From the IMG/VR virus record IMGVR_UViG_3300034418_011473, positions 1 to 64,000 of that record: DNA of 64,000 bases; one strand, 5' to 3'. Under the pieces are notes generated by a model. That model was given only the letters and a program-made list of their open reading frames with translations, was not told where the DNA came from and did not search any database. This DNA is from a virus. A program made the position numbers and the translations under genes. Positions 26,926 through 36,189 of this stretch are shown here, in pieces (position 1 is the stretch's first letter; each line of letters opens with the position of its first letter).

Positions 26926-26958
26926 AAGGCGTACTTCGGTACGCCTTCCTTATTTTTT
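26926..26958 (+). terminator. Intrinsic terminator after tail tube gene
   Basis: A 9-bp stem (26926-26934 with 26939-26947) with a UUCG loop closed by C-G, then a T-rich run. Same architecture as the terminator after gp23. Confidence 0.9.
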
Positions 26959-26960
26959 AG

Positions 26961-26968
26961 ATATTTAT
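26961..26968 (+). promoter_or_regulatory. ATATTTAT late-element candidate
   Basis: Exact ATATTTAT directly after the tube terminator; 25 nt before the gp26-like ATG. Confidence 0.52.
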
Positions 26969-26993
26969 ATTAAACAAATAAAGTTATTTTTAA

Positions 26994-27716
26994 ATGAGTG
27001 AATTTACATTACCTACCGAAATGGTAGAATTACCTTCAAAAGGTTTAGTTTATCCTGAAGGTCATCCTTTAAGAGAAGGAAAAGTTGAAATTAAGTATAT
27101 GACCGCTAAAGAGGAAGATATACTTACAAACCAATCTTACATAGAACGAGGCATAGTATTAGATGAATTACTTAAATCTGTAGTAGTTAGTAAAATTAAT
27201 ATTAAGGATTTAATTATAGGAGACAAAAATGCTGTATTAATTGCTACTCGTATTTTGGGATATGGTAAAGATTACTCATTCTCATACATGGGGGAATCCT
27301 ATGATGTAGACCTATCTACTTTAGAAAACAAAGAAATAGATGAATCTACCCTTTCAGAAGGTAACAATTTTTCTTATACCTTACCTCATAGCGGTATAGA
27401 TATTACTTTTAAGATTTTAAATGGACACGATGAAACTAAAATCGAAAAAGAAGTACAAGGTTTAAAAAAGATAAACAAATCAGCTTCCCCAGAATTATCA
27501 ACAAGATTAAAATATATTATTACTTCTGTAAATGGTGATACTGAAACTAAAACAGTTCGTAATTTTGTAGATAATGGTTTATTAGCTAGGGATTCCCGTG
27601 CTTTAAGAAATCATATTAAAGAAGTCCAACCAGATGTAGATTTAACCTATATCACAACTGGTAATGAGGAGATTACCATCCCTATAGGGATTAGCTTTTT
27701 TTGGCCTGACTTCTGA
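26994..27716 (+). CDS. gp26: Baseplate hub/tail assembly protein (T4 gp26-like)
   Basis: 240 residues (T4 gp26 208). The N-terminal signature LPTEMVELPSKGLVYPEGHPL, then VEIKYMTAKEEDILTNQSYI, and the ending IPIGISFFWPDF are those of gp26-type baseplate hub proteins of T4-like phages. It lies just before the tape measure, the position of tail assembly chaperones (lambda G, P2 E) in most tailed phages. Its last codons contain a run of seven T residues (27696-27702), after which the +1 frame is open into the next gene. A recoded C-terminal extension of 97 residues is therefore likely (see separate entry). Confidence 0.88.
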   Translation: MSEFTLPTEMVELPSKGLVYPEGHPLREGKVEIKYMTAKEEDILTNQSYIERGIVLDELLKSVVVSKINIKDLIIGDKNAVLIATRILGYGKDYSFSYMGESYDVDLSTLENKEIDESTLSEGNNFSYTLPHSGIDITFKILNGHDETKIEKEVQGLKKINKSASPELSTRLKYIITSVNGDTETKTVRNFVDNGLLARDSRALRNHIKEVQPDVDLTYITTGNEEITIPIGISFFWPDF

Positions 27717-27996
27717 TATAGTTCCTCAAGTAAGACGTAATATGTTCAAACAGATCCATGAAATAGTATTTCATGGTAAGGGGGGATATTCTTGGAATGA
27801 TGTATATAATATGCCTATTTGGTTAAGGCGATTTACTTTTAAAGAAATTCAAGAATTTTATGAAAAAGAAAAAGCTGAATATGATAAAGCTAACAAAAAA
27901 GGAACCAGTACACTAATCGATTCATCAGGAAAGGTAAATAAACCTCAATTTGCTGATGCTTCTCCTAAAAGATCTTCATTTAGAACTAAGCCATAA
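27688..27996 (+). other. Candidate +1/-2 programmed frameshift region joining gp26-like gene to next frame
   Basis: After an in-frame stop at 27685-27687, the +1 frame is open through 27996. It reads through the T7 run (27696-27702) and, between the end of the gp26-like frame and the ATG at 27742, encodes LTSDIVPQVRRN, which continues naturally into the downstream protein. Skipping one T after Phe236 would give a product of about 333 residues. The -1 frame meets a stop three codons after the run. A homopolymer assembly error is the main alternative. Confidence 0.6.
27742..27996 (+). CDS. gp51-like tail assembly segment, probably expressed by frameshift from gp26
   Basis: 84 residues from the first ATG, but sequence upstream of this ATG in the same frame also looks coding, so ATG 27742 may not be the true start. 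The core KQIHEIVFHGKGGYSWNDVYNMPIWLRRFTFKEI resembles the short 'YxxxDVYxMPxxxR' domain of hub-assembly or tail-chaperone extensions (T4 gp51-like). Residues 50-84 are a Lys/Ser-rich tail. It is placed between gp26-like and tape measure genes, as the T part of lambda G/GT. Whether it is made alone or only as a fusion cannot be read from the sequence. Confidence 0.7.
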   Translation: MFKQIHEIVFHGKGGYSWNDVYNMPIWLRRFTFKEIQEFYEKEKAEYDKANKKGTSTLIDSSGKVNKPQFADASPKRSSFRTKP

Positions 27997-28013
27997 TAAA
28001 ATTAAATTTTTGA

Positions 28014-28021
28014 ATATTTAT
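28014..28021 (+). promoter_or_regulatory. ATATTTAT late-element candidate before tape measure
   Basis: Exact ATATTTAT; 4 nt before the ATG. Confidence 0.5.
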
Positions 28022-28025
28022 TAAC

Positions 28026-30938
28026 ATGGCTAAACCCGAAGAAATTCAAAAGCTATTAGAAAATATCCAAAAGCAATATGATCGCTTAGGGAAAATAAAT
28101 CCATTTGCTAATTTTGATACTTCTAAATTTGATGATATTAATAAAGCAGTTGCTATTCTTGAGGTAGGTCTTAGAGATGCAAGAAAGGAAGTCCAACAAA
28201 TAGACTCAGATGTAAGTGGTTTAGTAAGTGGTTTTGACACCATGGTTGATTCTATAAAAAACTCAACTAGTGGGGTAAGAAATACTACTAAAGCATTCGA
28301 GGGAATGAGGGGTATAGCTCAAAAGATATTCTATGATCAACAAGGTATATCTAAATTAAATGGGAAACAACTTAAACAAATTCAAACTCAATTTAAGCAA
28401 AAATCAAAAGACTTAGAATTAAGTAAAAGTCTTTTACAAATTGAGATAGATGAATTAAAAAATAAAGGTGTACTAGATGCAAAACAAACAAAAGCATTAA
28501 AACAAAAAGAACATGCCTTAAATGCTATTAATGAACAATCAGCAGATGAAGCATCTAATCAAAAAGAATTAGAAAGACGAATAGAAGCTAGAATAAAACT
28601 AGAAGAACAATATACTGAAAAACTAGGACTAAGTGGAGCTGTAATAGGTTCTATGAAAGGAGCTTTAGACCAGCTAGGAATGAGCAGCCTTGCTAATAAA
28701 TTAGGTTTTGATGCTGCTTTAACTGAAATGGAGGAGCTTAGTCAAGAAATTGTAGATCTTGAAAACGATATATCAACTTTAAACACCAATAACCTCTCAG
28801 AAACAGACATTTTAGCAGGTAAAGGAGGAGAACACCTTAAAATCCTCCAAGAACAAAGAAATGCCTTAGGAGGTGCAAACTCTCAACTCACAAATTTAAA
28901 AAAAGGTTTTAGTTCTATGGGGGATTCCCTCATAGAAAACCTTAAAGATCCTTTATCAGCGGGATTATTTGTTGTTACTCAATTAGTAAAAGCCCTTCAA
29001 TCTACAGATAAACTAACAGGGGAAACAGCTAAAAACCTAGGCATGAGTTATAAAGAAGCCAATAATATGGTTTCTGATATGACTGATATAGCTAATCTAT
29101 CAGGTGATACCCACGTTAATACTGAAGGTTTAGTTAAATCCCAATTAGCATTAAGTAAAGCTTTAGGTACTAACTCTCAAATTAGTGGAGAATTACTTAT
29201 AGGTTTTACTAAGTTAACGGAACAAGCAGGATTTAGTGCTGATGCTATGACTAATCTTACTAAAATCAACCAGGGTACAGGTAAGTCACTAGAAGAAAAT
29301 ACAGCTGAATTATTAGGACAAGCTAAAGCTTTTAACATTAATAATGGATTAGCATTAAATGAAAAAGAATTAGTTGAAGAAATAGCAAATACAAGTGCTG
29401 CTACTGTTTTAACTCTTGGTAAATCATCTAAAGAATTAGTAGCAAACGTTGCTGCAGCCAAGCAGTTTGGTATTAATATGCAACAAGCTGAAAATATAGC
29501 AAGTAGTTTACTTAACTTCCAATCTTCTATTGAAAGTGAAATGGAAGCTGAGTTATTAACTGGTAAACAACTCAATTTAGAACAAGCAAGAATGCTTGCT
29601 TTAAAAGGAGAAACTGGTAAAGCAGCAGCTGAAGTACTTAAACAAGTAGGAAGCTCGGCTGAATTCTCTGAAATGAATGTTATGGCCCAAGAGTCATTAG
29701 CTAAAGCTATGGGTATGACACGTGAAGAACTAGCTAAATCTTTAATTGAAAGAGAAGCATTAGCTAACATAGGTATGGAAGATTTAAGTGCTCAACAAGC
29801 TTATAATGAATTAAAAAAGCAAGGACTATCAGATGATGAAATTGCTGTAAAATTAGGCAATGAACAATTAGCTAATCAACTTAAATCTGGATCTGCCCAA
29901 GAACGTATTGCTGCTATAACCGCTAAACTTCAAGATTTATTTATAGGGATAGCTGAACCTATTATGGCTATAGTTGATCCTTTATTAAATTTAGTTACAG
30001 CTGTGTTACCCGCTATAAATTTTTTACTCCAACCCATCAAAACTACATTTGATGGTATTAGTAAAATTCTAACAGGCGATTTCGAAAACCTATCAGGGAT
30101 GGAAGCAGTATTAGGAGGGATGGCTGTTACTATGGGGACCTTAATAGGTTTAGCTAAAGTTAAACAAGCTTTAGATGAAGCGCAAAAACTTGCTGGGATG
30201 GATGAATTAGATAGAATGGGTCAAATGTTAGCTATGATGGGTCTTGAAAATTTAGCTTTAGATTACCAAATAGCAAAAGAAGAAGGAAAAACAGTTTTCC
30301 AATCTTTAGGCATTGCTCTAGGGAAAACTGAATTAGGGCAAATGATAACCAAATCAGGTATTTTGACTGCTAATAATTTAAAAGAAAAAATATCACTTGG
30401 ACTAAAAGCTGCAGCTGCTGCTATGGAAAAATCTAAATTAGGAGCAATGATAGCTCAAGGTGCTCAATTTGCTTATGCTATTGCTAAAGAAACAGTTTTA
30501 TTAGGTATTAAAGTAGCACAAGCAGCCGCCGCTATGGTTGGAGTTTCAGCAGCTACTTTAGGTATAGGTACAGCTATAGCATTAGCTGCAGCTGCAGGAG
30601 GTATAGCATACTTATATAGTATATCTAAACCCAAAAAAGCAGGAGATATGCTATCCCCAGCAGACGGAAAAACCCAAATTTCTACTAAAGAAGGGGGATT
30701 ATTTGAATTATCTAAAAATGATGATCTTATAGCTGCCCCCGGAGCTGCGAAAGCTTTAGAAGGTGGTGAAGGAGGAGAAGCGGCCACTTCTAGTGGAATT
30801 AACATAGCACCTTTAGTAGCCCAAATGACTCAAATGAATGCTACGTTACAAGCTATCTTAGCTAAAGAAGGTACAGTTACATTAGATGGTACAAAAGTTG
30901 GTACAGCTTTAACAGTAGCAAGTTCAAAATTACAATAA
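28026..30938 (+). CDS. Tail tape measure protein
   Basis: 970 residues. It sets tail length and is packed inside the tube, later assisting DNA entry through the host envelope. Long helical coiled-coil stretches dominate residues 30-260. Hydrophobic segments occur at about residues 638-672 (IAEPIMAIVDPLLNLVTAVLPAI) and 812-868 (an Ala/Gly/Ile-rich stretch ending GGIAYLYSI), typical of tape measures. A short beta-like C-terminal domain follows (EGTVTLDGTKVGTALTVAS). It is longer than T4 gp29 (590); by the usual 1.5 Angstrom per residue rule it implies a tail of order 140 nm, an estimate only. It follows the gp26-like assembly genes. Confidence 0.88.
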   Translation: MAKPEEIQKLLENIQKQYDRLGKINPFANFDTSKFDDINKAVAILEVGLRDARKEVQQIDSDVSGLVSGFDTMVDSIKNSTSGVRNTTKAFEGMRGIAQKIFYDQQGISKLNGKQLKQIQTQFKQKSKDLELSKSLLQIEIDELKNKGVLDAKQTKALKQKEHALNAINEQSADEASNQKELERRIEARIKLEEQYTEKLGLSGAVIGSMKGALDQLGMSSLANKLGFDAALTEMEELSQEIVDLENDISTLNTNNLSETDILAGKGGEHLKILQEQRNALGGANSQLTNLKKGFSSMGDSLIENLKDPLSAGLFVVTQLVKALQSTDKLTGETAKNLGMSYKEANNMVSDMTDIANLSGDTHVNTEGLVKSQLALSKALGTNSQISGELLIGFTKLTEQAGFSADAMTNLTKINQGTGKSLEENTAELLGQAKAFNINNGLALNEKELVEEIANTSAATVLTLGKSSKELVANVAAAKQFGINMQQAENIASSLLNFQSSIESEMEAELLTGKQLNLEQARMLALKGETGKAAAEVLKQVGSSAEFSEMNVMAQESLAKAMGMTREELAKSLIEREALANIGMEDLSAQQAYNELKKQGLSDDEIAVKLGNEQLANQLKSGSAQERIAAITAKLQDLFIGIAEPIMAIVDPLLNLVTAVLPAINFLLQPIKTTFDGISKILTGDFENLSGMEAVLGGMAVTMGTLIGLAKVKQALDEAQKLAGMDELDRMGQMLAMMGLENLALDYQIAKEEGKTVFQSLGIALGKTELGQMITKSGILTANNLKEKISLGLKAAAAAMEKSKLGAMIAQGAQFAYAIAKETVLLGIKVAQAAAAMVGVSAATLGIGTAIALAAAAGGIAYLYSISKPKKAGDMLSPADGKTQISTKEGGLFELSKNDDLIAAPGAAKALEGGEGGEAATSSGINIAPLVAQMTQMNATLQAILAKEGTVTLDGTKVGTALTVASSKLQ

Positions 30939-30944
30939 TTTTTA

Positions 30945-30952
30945 ATATTTAT
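30945..30952 (+). promoter_or_regulatory. ATATTTAT late-element candidate
   Basis: Exact ATATTTAT; 11 nt before the ATG of the small gene leading the hub operon. Confidence 0.52.
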
Positions 30953-30963
30953 AATCAAAAACT

Positions 30964-31188
30964 ATGGCATTATTAGACAAATACAACCAAAACACTTCTA
31001 CATTATCGGGTCCTAAATCTCCCAAAACTCCTGTAGGAGCAACTGCTGAATCTAAATTACATGATCAATATTCTTTAAATGGTAAACCAAATCAAAAGAA
31101 TAAACCATCACCTTCAATTTTAGATTTAAATGGAGTTACCCCAAGTAATAATTATAAAGATAACGCACCTGAAGGAGCCTCATTTTAA
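30964..31188 (+). CDS. Small hypothetical protein leading the hub operon
   Basis: 74 residues, rich in Asn, Pro, Lys and Ser and probably disordered. No family is recognised. It is preceded by an ATATTTAT element and ends 3 nt before the next gene. Possibly a short tail-tube-proximal linker or assembly factor, from context only. Confidence 0.7.
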   Translation: MALLDKYNQNTSTLSGPKSPKTPVGATAESKLHDQYSLNGKPNQKNKPSPSILDLNGVTPSNNYKDNAPEGASF

Positions 31189-31191
31189 TAA

Positions 31192-33045
31192 ATGGGTTTA
31201 ATTGATCTTAAAACAGATCTTAAGTCCTTAAAATATGGGCTTGACAGACGTGGTATGGGAAGTAGTAAAGAACCCTTTATTACTAAGTCTATACCCGAAG
31301 GGGAAACCCCTGGAGCTTCAAGAGATGTTTTACTAAGACAAGGATCAATTGTATCTAGTGCAAACGATGTTTCTAGATTATTTCAATTATTTACTACTAC
31401 TAGAGGTTTAACTTTTATAGCTAACCAAAACCTCCTCTCAAGAGGATCAGTTAAAACAGAAGCTACTTTAGGTCCTGCTTATGGTGGGGGTAATGTAAAC
31501 CAAGGTATTTATTCACCTACTTCTACATTAGCACAAGCTGGAGTAGGATTTACAGGCACTCACTTAAATTTATTAGGTTTAGACCCATCGTCACCTATAG
31601 CAGGTGTTGTAGAAGGAGGATTATTTCCTGGAGGAGGTTTAATTAGATATGAACAAGCAGTTTTTGATTTTAATAAAAACGGATTAAATAGATTAGTCAA
31701 GCTTAAAGAAGATAAAATAGATCTAGATCCTAATTCTACAGAATTATTATCTTATGGAGGAGGCCCTAACTCAGTATTAGGAATAGGAAAAACTAGAATT
31801 AAACGTACTTCTAATACTACAGGAATTAATCCTTATGGTAACCCTGATGGAGGTTTTAAATCTGTTTCTTTTAATAAAGTAAATAATTCAAAATCAAATT
31901 TAGATTTAGGCAACTCATTAGGTGCTTCTTATGAGTATTTTACTTATTCTGAAATCAGTGGATTAGAAATCCCAGATCCAGATGCTGAACTTTTAGGTAT
32001 AAATCCTGAAGATGGGTCTCAATTAAAAAGATTTGGCCCTCAAGATGATAATAAAACTCTAAGTACTTTAGAAGATAGTAATGCTCTTATTACATCTGCT
32101 AAAAATATACCCCCAACAAAGGTAGCAGCTTCTAAAACTTATTTTAACGACAACTCTCCCTCAGGTTCTATCTCAGAAATTACATATGGTGTGGGTAGTG
32201 ATAATATTTTAGTATTATCTTCATCTGTACAATCTGCTGAAGAAAGATCTAAAGTTAAAGTAGCTGAAGCTAAAACTTATTTTAATGATAATTCTCTATC
32301 TGGTTCTATATCTGATGTAATTTATGGTACTGTAGCAGATAATAAAGTAGTAACACTTAAATCCGCTTATATAAAAGGTACTAATGCATCACTTAAACAA
32401 AAAGGATTAGCAGACCCTAAGTATAAAACTACAAACTATGAAGCAGGTAATGATATTACAGGAGATAAATTTAATAAAGCAACAACTAAAAAATTAAATA
32501 CTTCTACAGAAAATATTAAACCCGATAATGATCAATTAATTAAATTTTATTTAAATTTTATTGATCCTGATAATCCTGGAATTGATAATTATTTATACTG
32601 GCAAGCTTATGTAGATAACTTTAATGATCAAATTGGAGCTGAATATGATTCTTACAATTATGTAGGTAGAGGATATCCTTTATACAAATACAAAGGGTTT
32701 ACAAGAAAAATAGGATTAGATTTTACTATTGCTGCCGGAGATGAAAATCAATTAATTGCTATATACCAAAAACTAAACACATTTATACAACGTTTAGCAC
32801 CAAATTATAGTAATGAGGGTTATTTACGTGGGAGTTTTGTTAAATTAACATTTGGAGATTACCTTAACAACGTTCCTGGAATTTTAGAGGGCATTTCATT
32901 ATCCCCAATATTTGACGCTGGTTTTGATGTAACAAATGGTCGTCAACTACCTAAAGCAATTAAAGTAAGTGGATTTAATTTTACTCCAATCGCGGATAAT
33001 AATAACCAATTAATTAGTAATAAATCAACCTTTATCTCAGTATGA
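31192..33045 (+). CDS. Putative tail tube initiator/baseplate protein (gp48/gp54-like)
   Basis: 617 residues. The C-terminal 170 residues (FYLNFIDPDNPGIDNYLYWQAYVDNFNDQ, then YKGFTRKIGLDFTIAAGDENQL, then FGDYLNNVPGILEGISLSP) look like the tube-like beta domain of myovirus tail tube initiators and hub proteins. The N-terminal half is Gly/Asn-rich and less ordered. Two short near-repeats occur at about residues 311 and 355 (KVAASKTYFNDNSPSGSIS and KVAEAKTYFNDNSLSGSIS). It overlaps the LysM gene by ATGA. The exact T4 equivalent is uncertain. Confidence 0.72.
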   Translation: MGLIDLKTDLKSLKYGLDRRGMGSSKEPFITKSIPEGETPGASRDVLLRQGSIVSSANDVSRLFQLFTTTRGLTFIANQNLLSRGSVKTEATLGPAYGGGNVNQGIYSPTSTLAQAGVGFTGTHLNLLGLDPSSPIAGVVEGGLFPGGGLIRYEQAVFDFNKNGLNRLVKLKEDKIDLDPNSTELLSYGGGPNSVLGIGKTRIKRTSNTTGINPYGNPDGGFKSVSFNKVNNSKSNLDLGNSLGASYEYFTYSEISGLEIPDPDAELLGINPEDGSQLKRFGPQDDNKTLSTLEDSNALITSAKNIPPTKVAASKTYFNDNSPSGSISEITYGVGSDNILVLSSSVQSAEERSKVKVAEAKTYFNDNSLSGSISDVIYGTVADNKVVTLKSAYIKGTNASLKQKGLADPKYKTTNYEAGNDITGDKFNKATTKKLNTSTENIKPDNDQLIKFYLNFIDPDNPGIDNYLYWQAYVDNFNDQIGAEYDSYNYVGRGYPLYKYKGFTRKIGLDFTIAAGDENQLIAIYQKLNTFIQRLAPNYSNEGYLRGSFVKLTFGDYLNNVPGILEGISLSPIFDAGFDVTNGRQLPKAIKVSGFNFTPIADNNNQLISNKSTFISV

Positions 33046-33341
33046 ACCGTTACCGTAACATTCCTGTTTTTAAAACTCCTAAAGGTAGAAGATATTATGC
33101 TAATGTAAAATATCCTGATATTCCTTATAGAGATAGTGACATTTATGTTATAGCCCAAAAAGGAGATAGATTTGATCTACTTGCGCATCAATACTATAAG
33201 GATTCTACTTTATGGTGGATAATCCCTTCAGCAAACCCAAGATTTAAACCAAATAGTTTATACCCTACTTTAGGACATCAAATAAGAATTCCAACCGATA
33301 TAGCAAGTATTATAACAGATTTTAAAAAATTAAATAAATAA
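33042..33341 (+). CDS. LysM-type baseplate protein (gp53/gpX-like)
   Basis: 99 residues, small and basic. The segment YVIAQKGDRFDLLAHQYYKDSTLWWIIPSANP at about residues 35-67, then GHQIRIPTD, has the LysM pattern found in short tail proteins such as P2/Mu gpX and T4 gp53, where it binds other baseplate subunits. It starts in the ATGA overlap of the preceding gene and ends 3 nt before the hub peptidase gene. Confidence 0.82.
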   Translation: MNRYRNIPVFKTPKGRRYYANVKYPDIPYRDSDIYVIAQKGDRFDLLAHQYYKDSTLWWIIPSANPRFKPNSLYPTLGHQIRIPTDIASIITDFKKLNK

Positions 33342-33344
33342 GTT

Positions 33345-36185
33345 ATGGGAAAAATAATAGGAGAAAGTTTTGATCCATATGTTGATTTACAAATAAAAAC
33401 ACGTCAAAAAAAATTAGGGCAAACTAATAGAGATAACGAACTACTTACCTATTTAACTTCTAAAAATTCTTGGTTAAGATTAGCTTCTTCAGTTGACATA
33501 GACAAATCAAAAGCAACAGAAATAGGTACTAATCAAATTGGTAGTTTATTAGCAAAAAATAATATATTACAAGGGGGGGTATTAAGAACTACTTCTGATC
33601 GTTCTCCTAGGGGAGGTATTGTAGAGGCATATGGAAATGATCCTACTCAAGCTTATGGGTTTAATTCTAAAGCAGAATTTGGCCTTATTCCAATCCCCTC
33701 AGTAGAATCTTTTGAAATAACTCCTAAAAATAATGGATCTTTAACTCAAGCTAAAGTTAAAGTAAAATGTTTTAGCAAACAACAATTTAAAATTCTTGAA
33801 ACTCTTTATTTAAGATTAGGATACCATTTACTTTTAGAATGGGGTCACTCAGTCTATTTTACTAATGATGGAACATTACAATCTAATCCTATCCACTCAG
33901 ACGCTTTAGATTATATATTTAAGGATGGGGGTAACGTGAGTGAGTTAAATTCCCTTATACAAAAAGAGAGAAAAGCATCTAATGGTAATTATGATGGTAT
34001 GATAGGTAGAGTTACCAATTTTGATTGGAACGTAACCGCAGACGGACATTATGAAGTGGTCATATCAATTACTTCTACTGGGGATGTAGTAGAATCTTTA
34101 GTTATATCAAAACCTCTTCCAACTAAATTAACCGAAGAATCATCTTCTGATGATAGTGAAGATGATGAAGAAAAAACATCAGATGCTATTGATAAAACAC
34201 CTTTAGGAAAAATTTTAGATTATATTAAGAGATGTTTATATCGTCCTTATCTTTCTGCTCCATTTTATTTAGGAATACAAGGTAGTAGAACTAATGTAGA
34301 TTGGTCTCCAACAACAAGTTATACGGTTTTTGGTAAAGAAGCTTTAACTAATGATAGAATAAAAAGATTAGTACAGTTAAATGATGTAACCCCTTATAAG
34401 AGTCCATTCCCTCTTGCTGATAGAGAAATAGTATACATTAATGGTGAAGGATTTTCTTCTGATTGGGATTTTTATTATATAAAATTAGGTGCTCTTTTAA
34501 GAATAATTCAAAATTTTCTTTTAGTCTACAACAAAGAACCAGGAAATGATACTCCTAAAGAGCCCATTACTTTTATAGATCATAGTTATAAGGATAGATA
34601 CAATAAGTGTTATTTACCTTATCCCATCTTTTCAGTAGACCCTAGAGTGTGTGCCATACCTTCAAAAATAAAAGTAGAGCGTAAAAGAAAATTTATTGAT
34701 TTAAAAACTTTAAATAATGCATTAGGAACAGATTTTTATGATTCAAAAGATGATTTTGTATATAATTTTATGCATATTCATATGAACATAGATTTTGTAA
34801 GACAATGCTTAATAGATAGTATAAATAATGAAGGTGATATTTTACTTTTAGATCTTATAACAAAATTATGTGATGGTATAAATACAAGTTTATGTAATTA
34901 TGTTCAGTTAGAACCATTCCATGACAAAGATGACAATACTTTATATATTGTAAACAAATCTAACTCAGATAAACTCCTCAAAGATGCTCCCCCACCAACC
35001 AGATTTAGGGTAGGATTATTACCCCAAGGAGAGAGTAGTTTTGTAAGAGAAGTTTCAATTTCTTCTACTATTCCTGCTGATTTTGCTACTCAAATAGCAA
35101 TTGGAGCCCAAGCTAACGATAAAGAAAGATCTTCCAACTCAACTCCTTTTTCAAATTGGAATAAGGGATTAGAAGATCGAATTTTTAAAGAAAAAAAGAC
35201 AGCAGCTAATGCTGTAGATACAACTAAAACGGATGCCGAAAGAAAAAAACAAGAAGACGAACGATTTGAGGAGTTAACCCGAGCAGTAGCTGATACCGTT
35301 CATTACTACTCAGATTTTGATATAGATGATGATTTATTTGAATTAGAAATAGCTGTAAAAGATTTTTTCAAATCAAAACTTAACGAAATTGAAAAAGAAG
35401 GAAAAGCAATTACACCTATAATAATTCCTATATCCCTTAATCTAACAATAGATGGCCTTTCAGGAATTAAAATATTCCAAAAATATACAATAACCGAAGA
35501 TTTTCTTCCTGATAATTATCAAAATGCTGTTGAATTTATAGTAAAAGGAATTTCTCATACTATAGATAACGGAGGATGGGTTACTAAAATAGAAGGACAA
35601 TGTATACCTAAAATTCAAGACCCCGTAATCTTTGGAAAAGCTGTAGGTCCTGTTTTACCTTCTTCAGAATCCTATCAATCCAAACCCTTTCCACCTACTA
35701 AAAATACACCAAATGCTAATGCTTTACGTTTGGTTTTAAATAAACTAGGATATAGAGAAAAAGGAGAAGAAATCTCAAATGGAGGAGATATTAGTCTTCA
35801 ACTTGCTAGCTACTCAATTTCTGTATTTACTGAAATAAAAACCCAATTTCCAAATTTACAACTTACAGTAACTGGAGGAAACGATAAATACCATCAAAAA
35901 CTTTCTTACAATTCTGCTCATAAAAGAGGAGATGGTTTAGATTTCGTGATTTCTCCATCTGATCCCATTACATTACAAAAGGTAGATTTACTCCTCCAAG
36001 GATTTGCAGCTGGAAATAGAAGTCCTGCTGTTTCATTTATAAATGAATACGATAATCCTACAAAAGCTGCTAGTGGAAAACATTTCCACATTAGAATAGG
36101 AAGAGATAAATCTGGTTATGATAAAATTCAAAATGCTTATGCACTAGCTGACAGGGGACAACTAACGACATATACTATAGCTTAA
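33345..36185 (+). CDS. Baseplate hub protein with C-terminal M15-like peptidoglycan peptidase
   Basis: 946 residues. Residues about 90-560 contain hub-like beta regions. Residues 261-278 are an acidic Ser/Asp/Glu linker. A charged helix lies near residues 615-660. The C-terminal 130 residues carry a zinc peptidase signature: SAHKRGDGLDF with His859 and Asp866 (Asp863 also near), then KHFHIRIG with His913/His915, the H-x6-D ... HxH pattern of M15/VanY-type D-Ala peptidases. It would cut cell-wall crosslinks during injection, playing the part that lysozyme domains of gp5 play in T4. It is preceded by the LysM protein, and no other lytic enzyme is recognised in the window. Confidence 0.82.
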   Translation: MGKIIGESFDPYVDLQIKTRQKKLGQTNRDNELLTYLTSKNSWLRLASSVDIDKSKATEIGTNQIGSLLAKNNILQGGVLRTTSDRSPRGGIVEAYGNDPTQAYGFNSKAEFGLIPIPSVESFEITPKNNGSLTQAKVKVKCFSKQQFKILETLYLRLGYHLLLEWGHSVYFTNDGTLQSNPIHSDALDYIFKDGGNVSELNSLIQKERKASNGNYDGMIGRVTNFDWNVTADGHYEVVISITSTGDVVESLVISKPLPTKLTEESSSDDSEDDEEKTSDAIDKTPLGKILDYIKRCLYRPYLSAPFYLGIQGSRTNVDWSPTTSYTVFGKEALTNDRIKRLVQLNDVTPYKSPFPLADREIVYINGEGFSSDWDFYYIKLGALLRIIQNFLLVYNKEPGNDTPKEPITFIDHSYKDRYNKCYLPYPIFSVDPRVCAIPSKIKVERKRKFIDLKTLNNALGTDFYDSKDDFVYNFMHIHMNIDFVRQCLIDSINNEGDILLLDLITKLCDGINTSLCNYVQLEPFHDKDDNTLYIVNKSNSDKLLKDAPPPTRFRVGLLPQGESSFVREVSISSTIPADFATQIAIGAQANDKERSSNSTPFSNWNKGLEDRIFKEKKTAANAVDTTKTDAERKKQEDERFEELTRAVADTVHYYSDFDIDDDLFELEIAVKDFFKSKLNEIEKEGKAITPIIIPISLNLTIDGLSGIKIFQKYTITEDFLPDNYQNAVEFIVKGISHTIDNGGWVTKIEGQCIPKIQDPVIFGKAVGPVLPSSESYQSKPFPPTKNTPNANALRLVLNKLGYREKGEEISNGGDISLQLASYSISVFTEIKTQFPNLQLTVTGGNDKYHQKLSYNSAHKRGDGLDFVISPSDPITLQKVDLLLQGFAAGNRSPAVSFINEYDNPTKAASGKHFHIRIGRDKSGYDKIQNAYALADRGQLTTYTIA

Positions 36186-36189
36186 TACA

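Noticed and set aside
29177-29770. Antisense 197-residue frame in the tape measure
   Set aside because: Fully inside a well-supported gene, no start signal, composition typical of a shadow.
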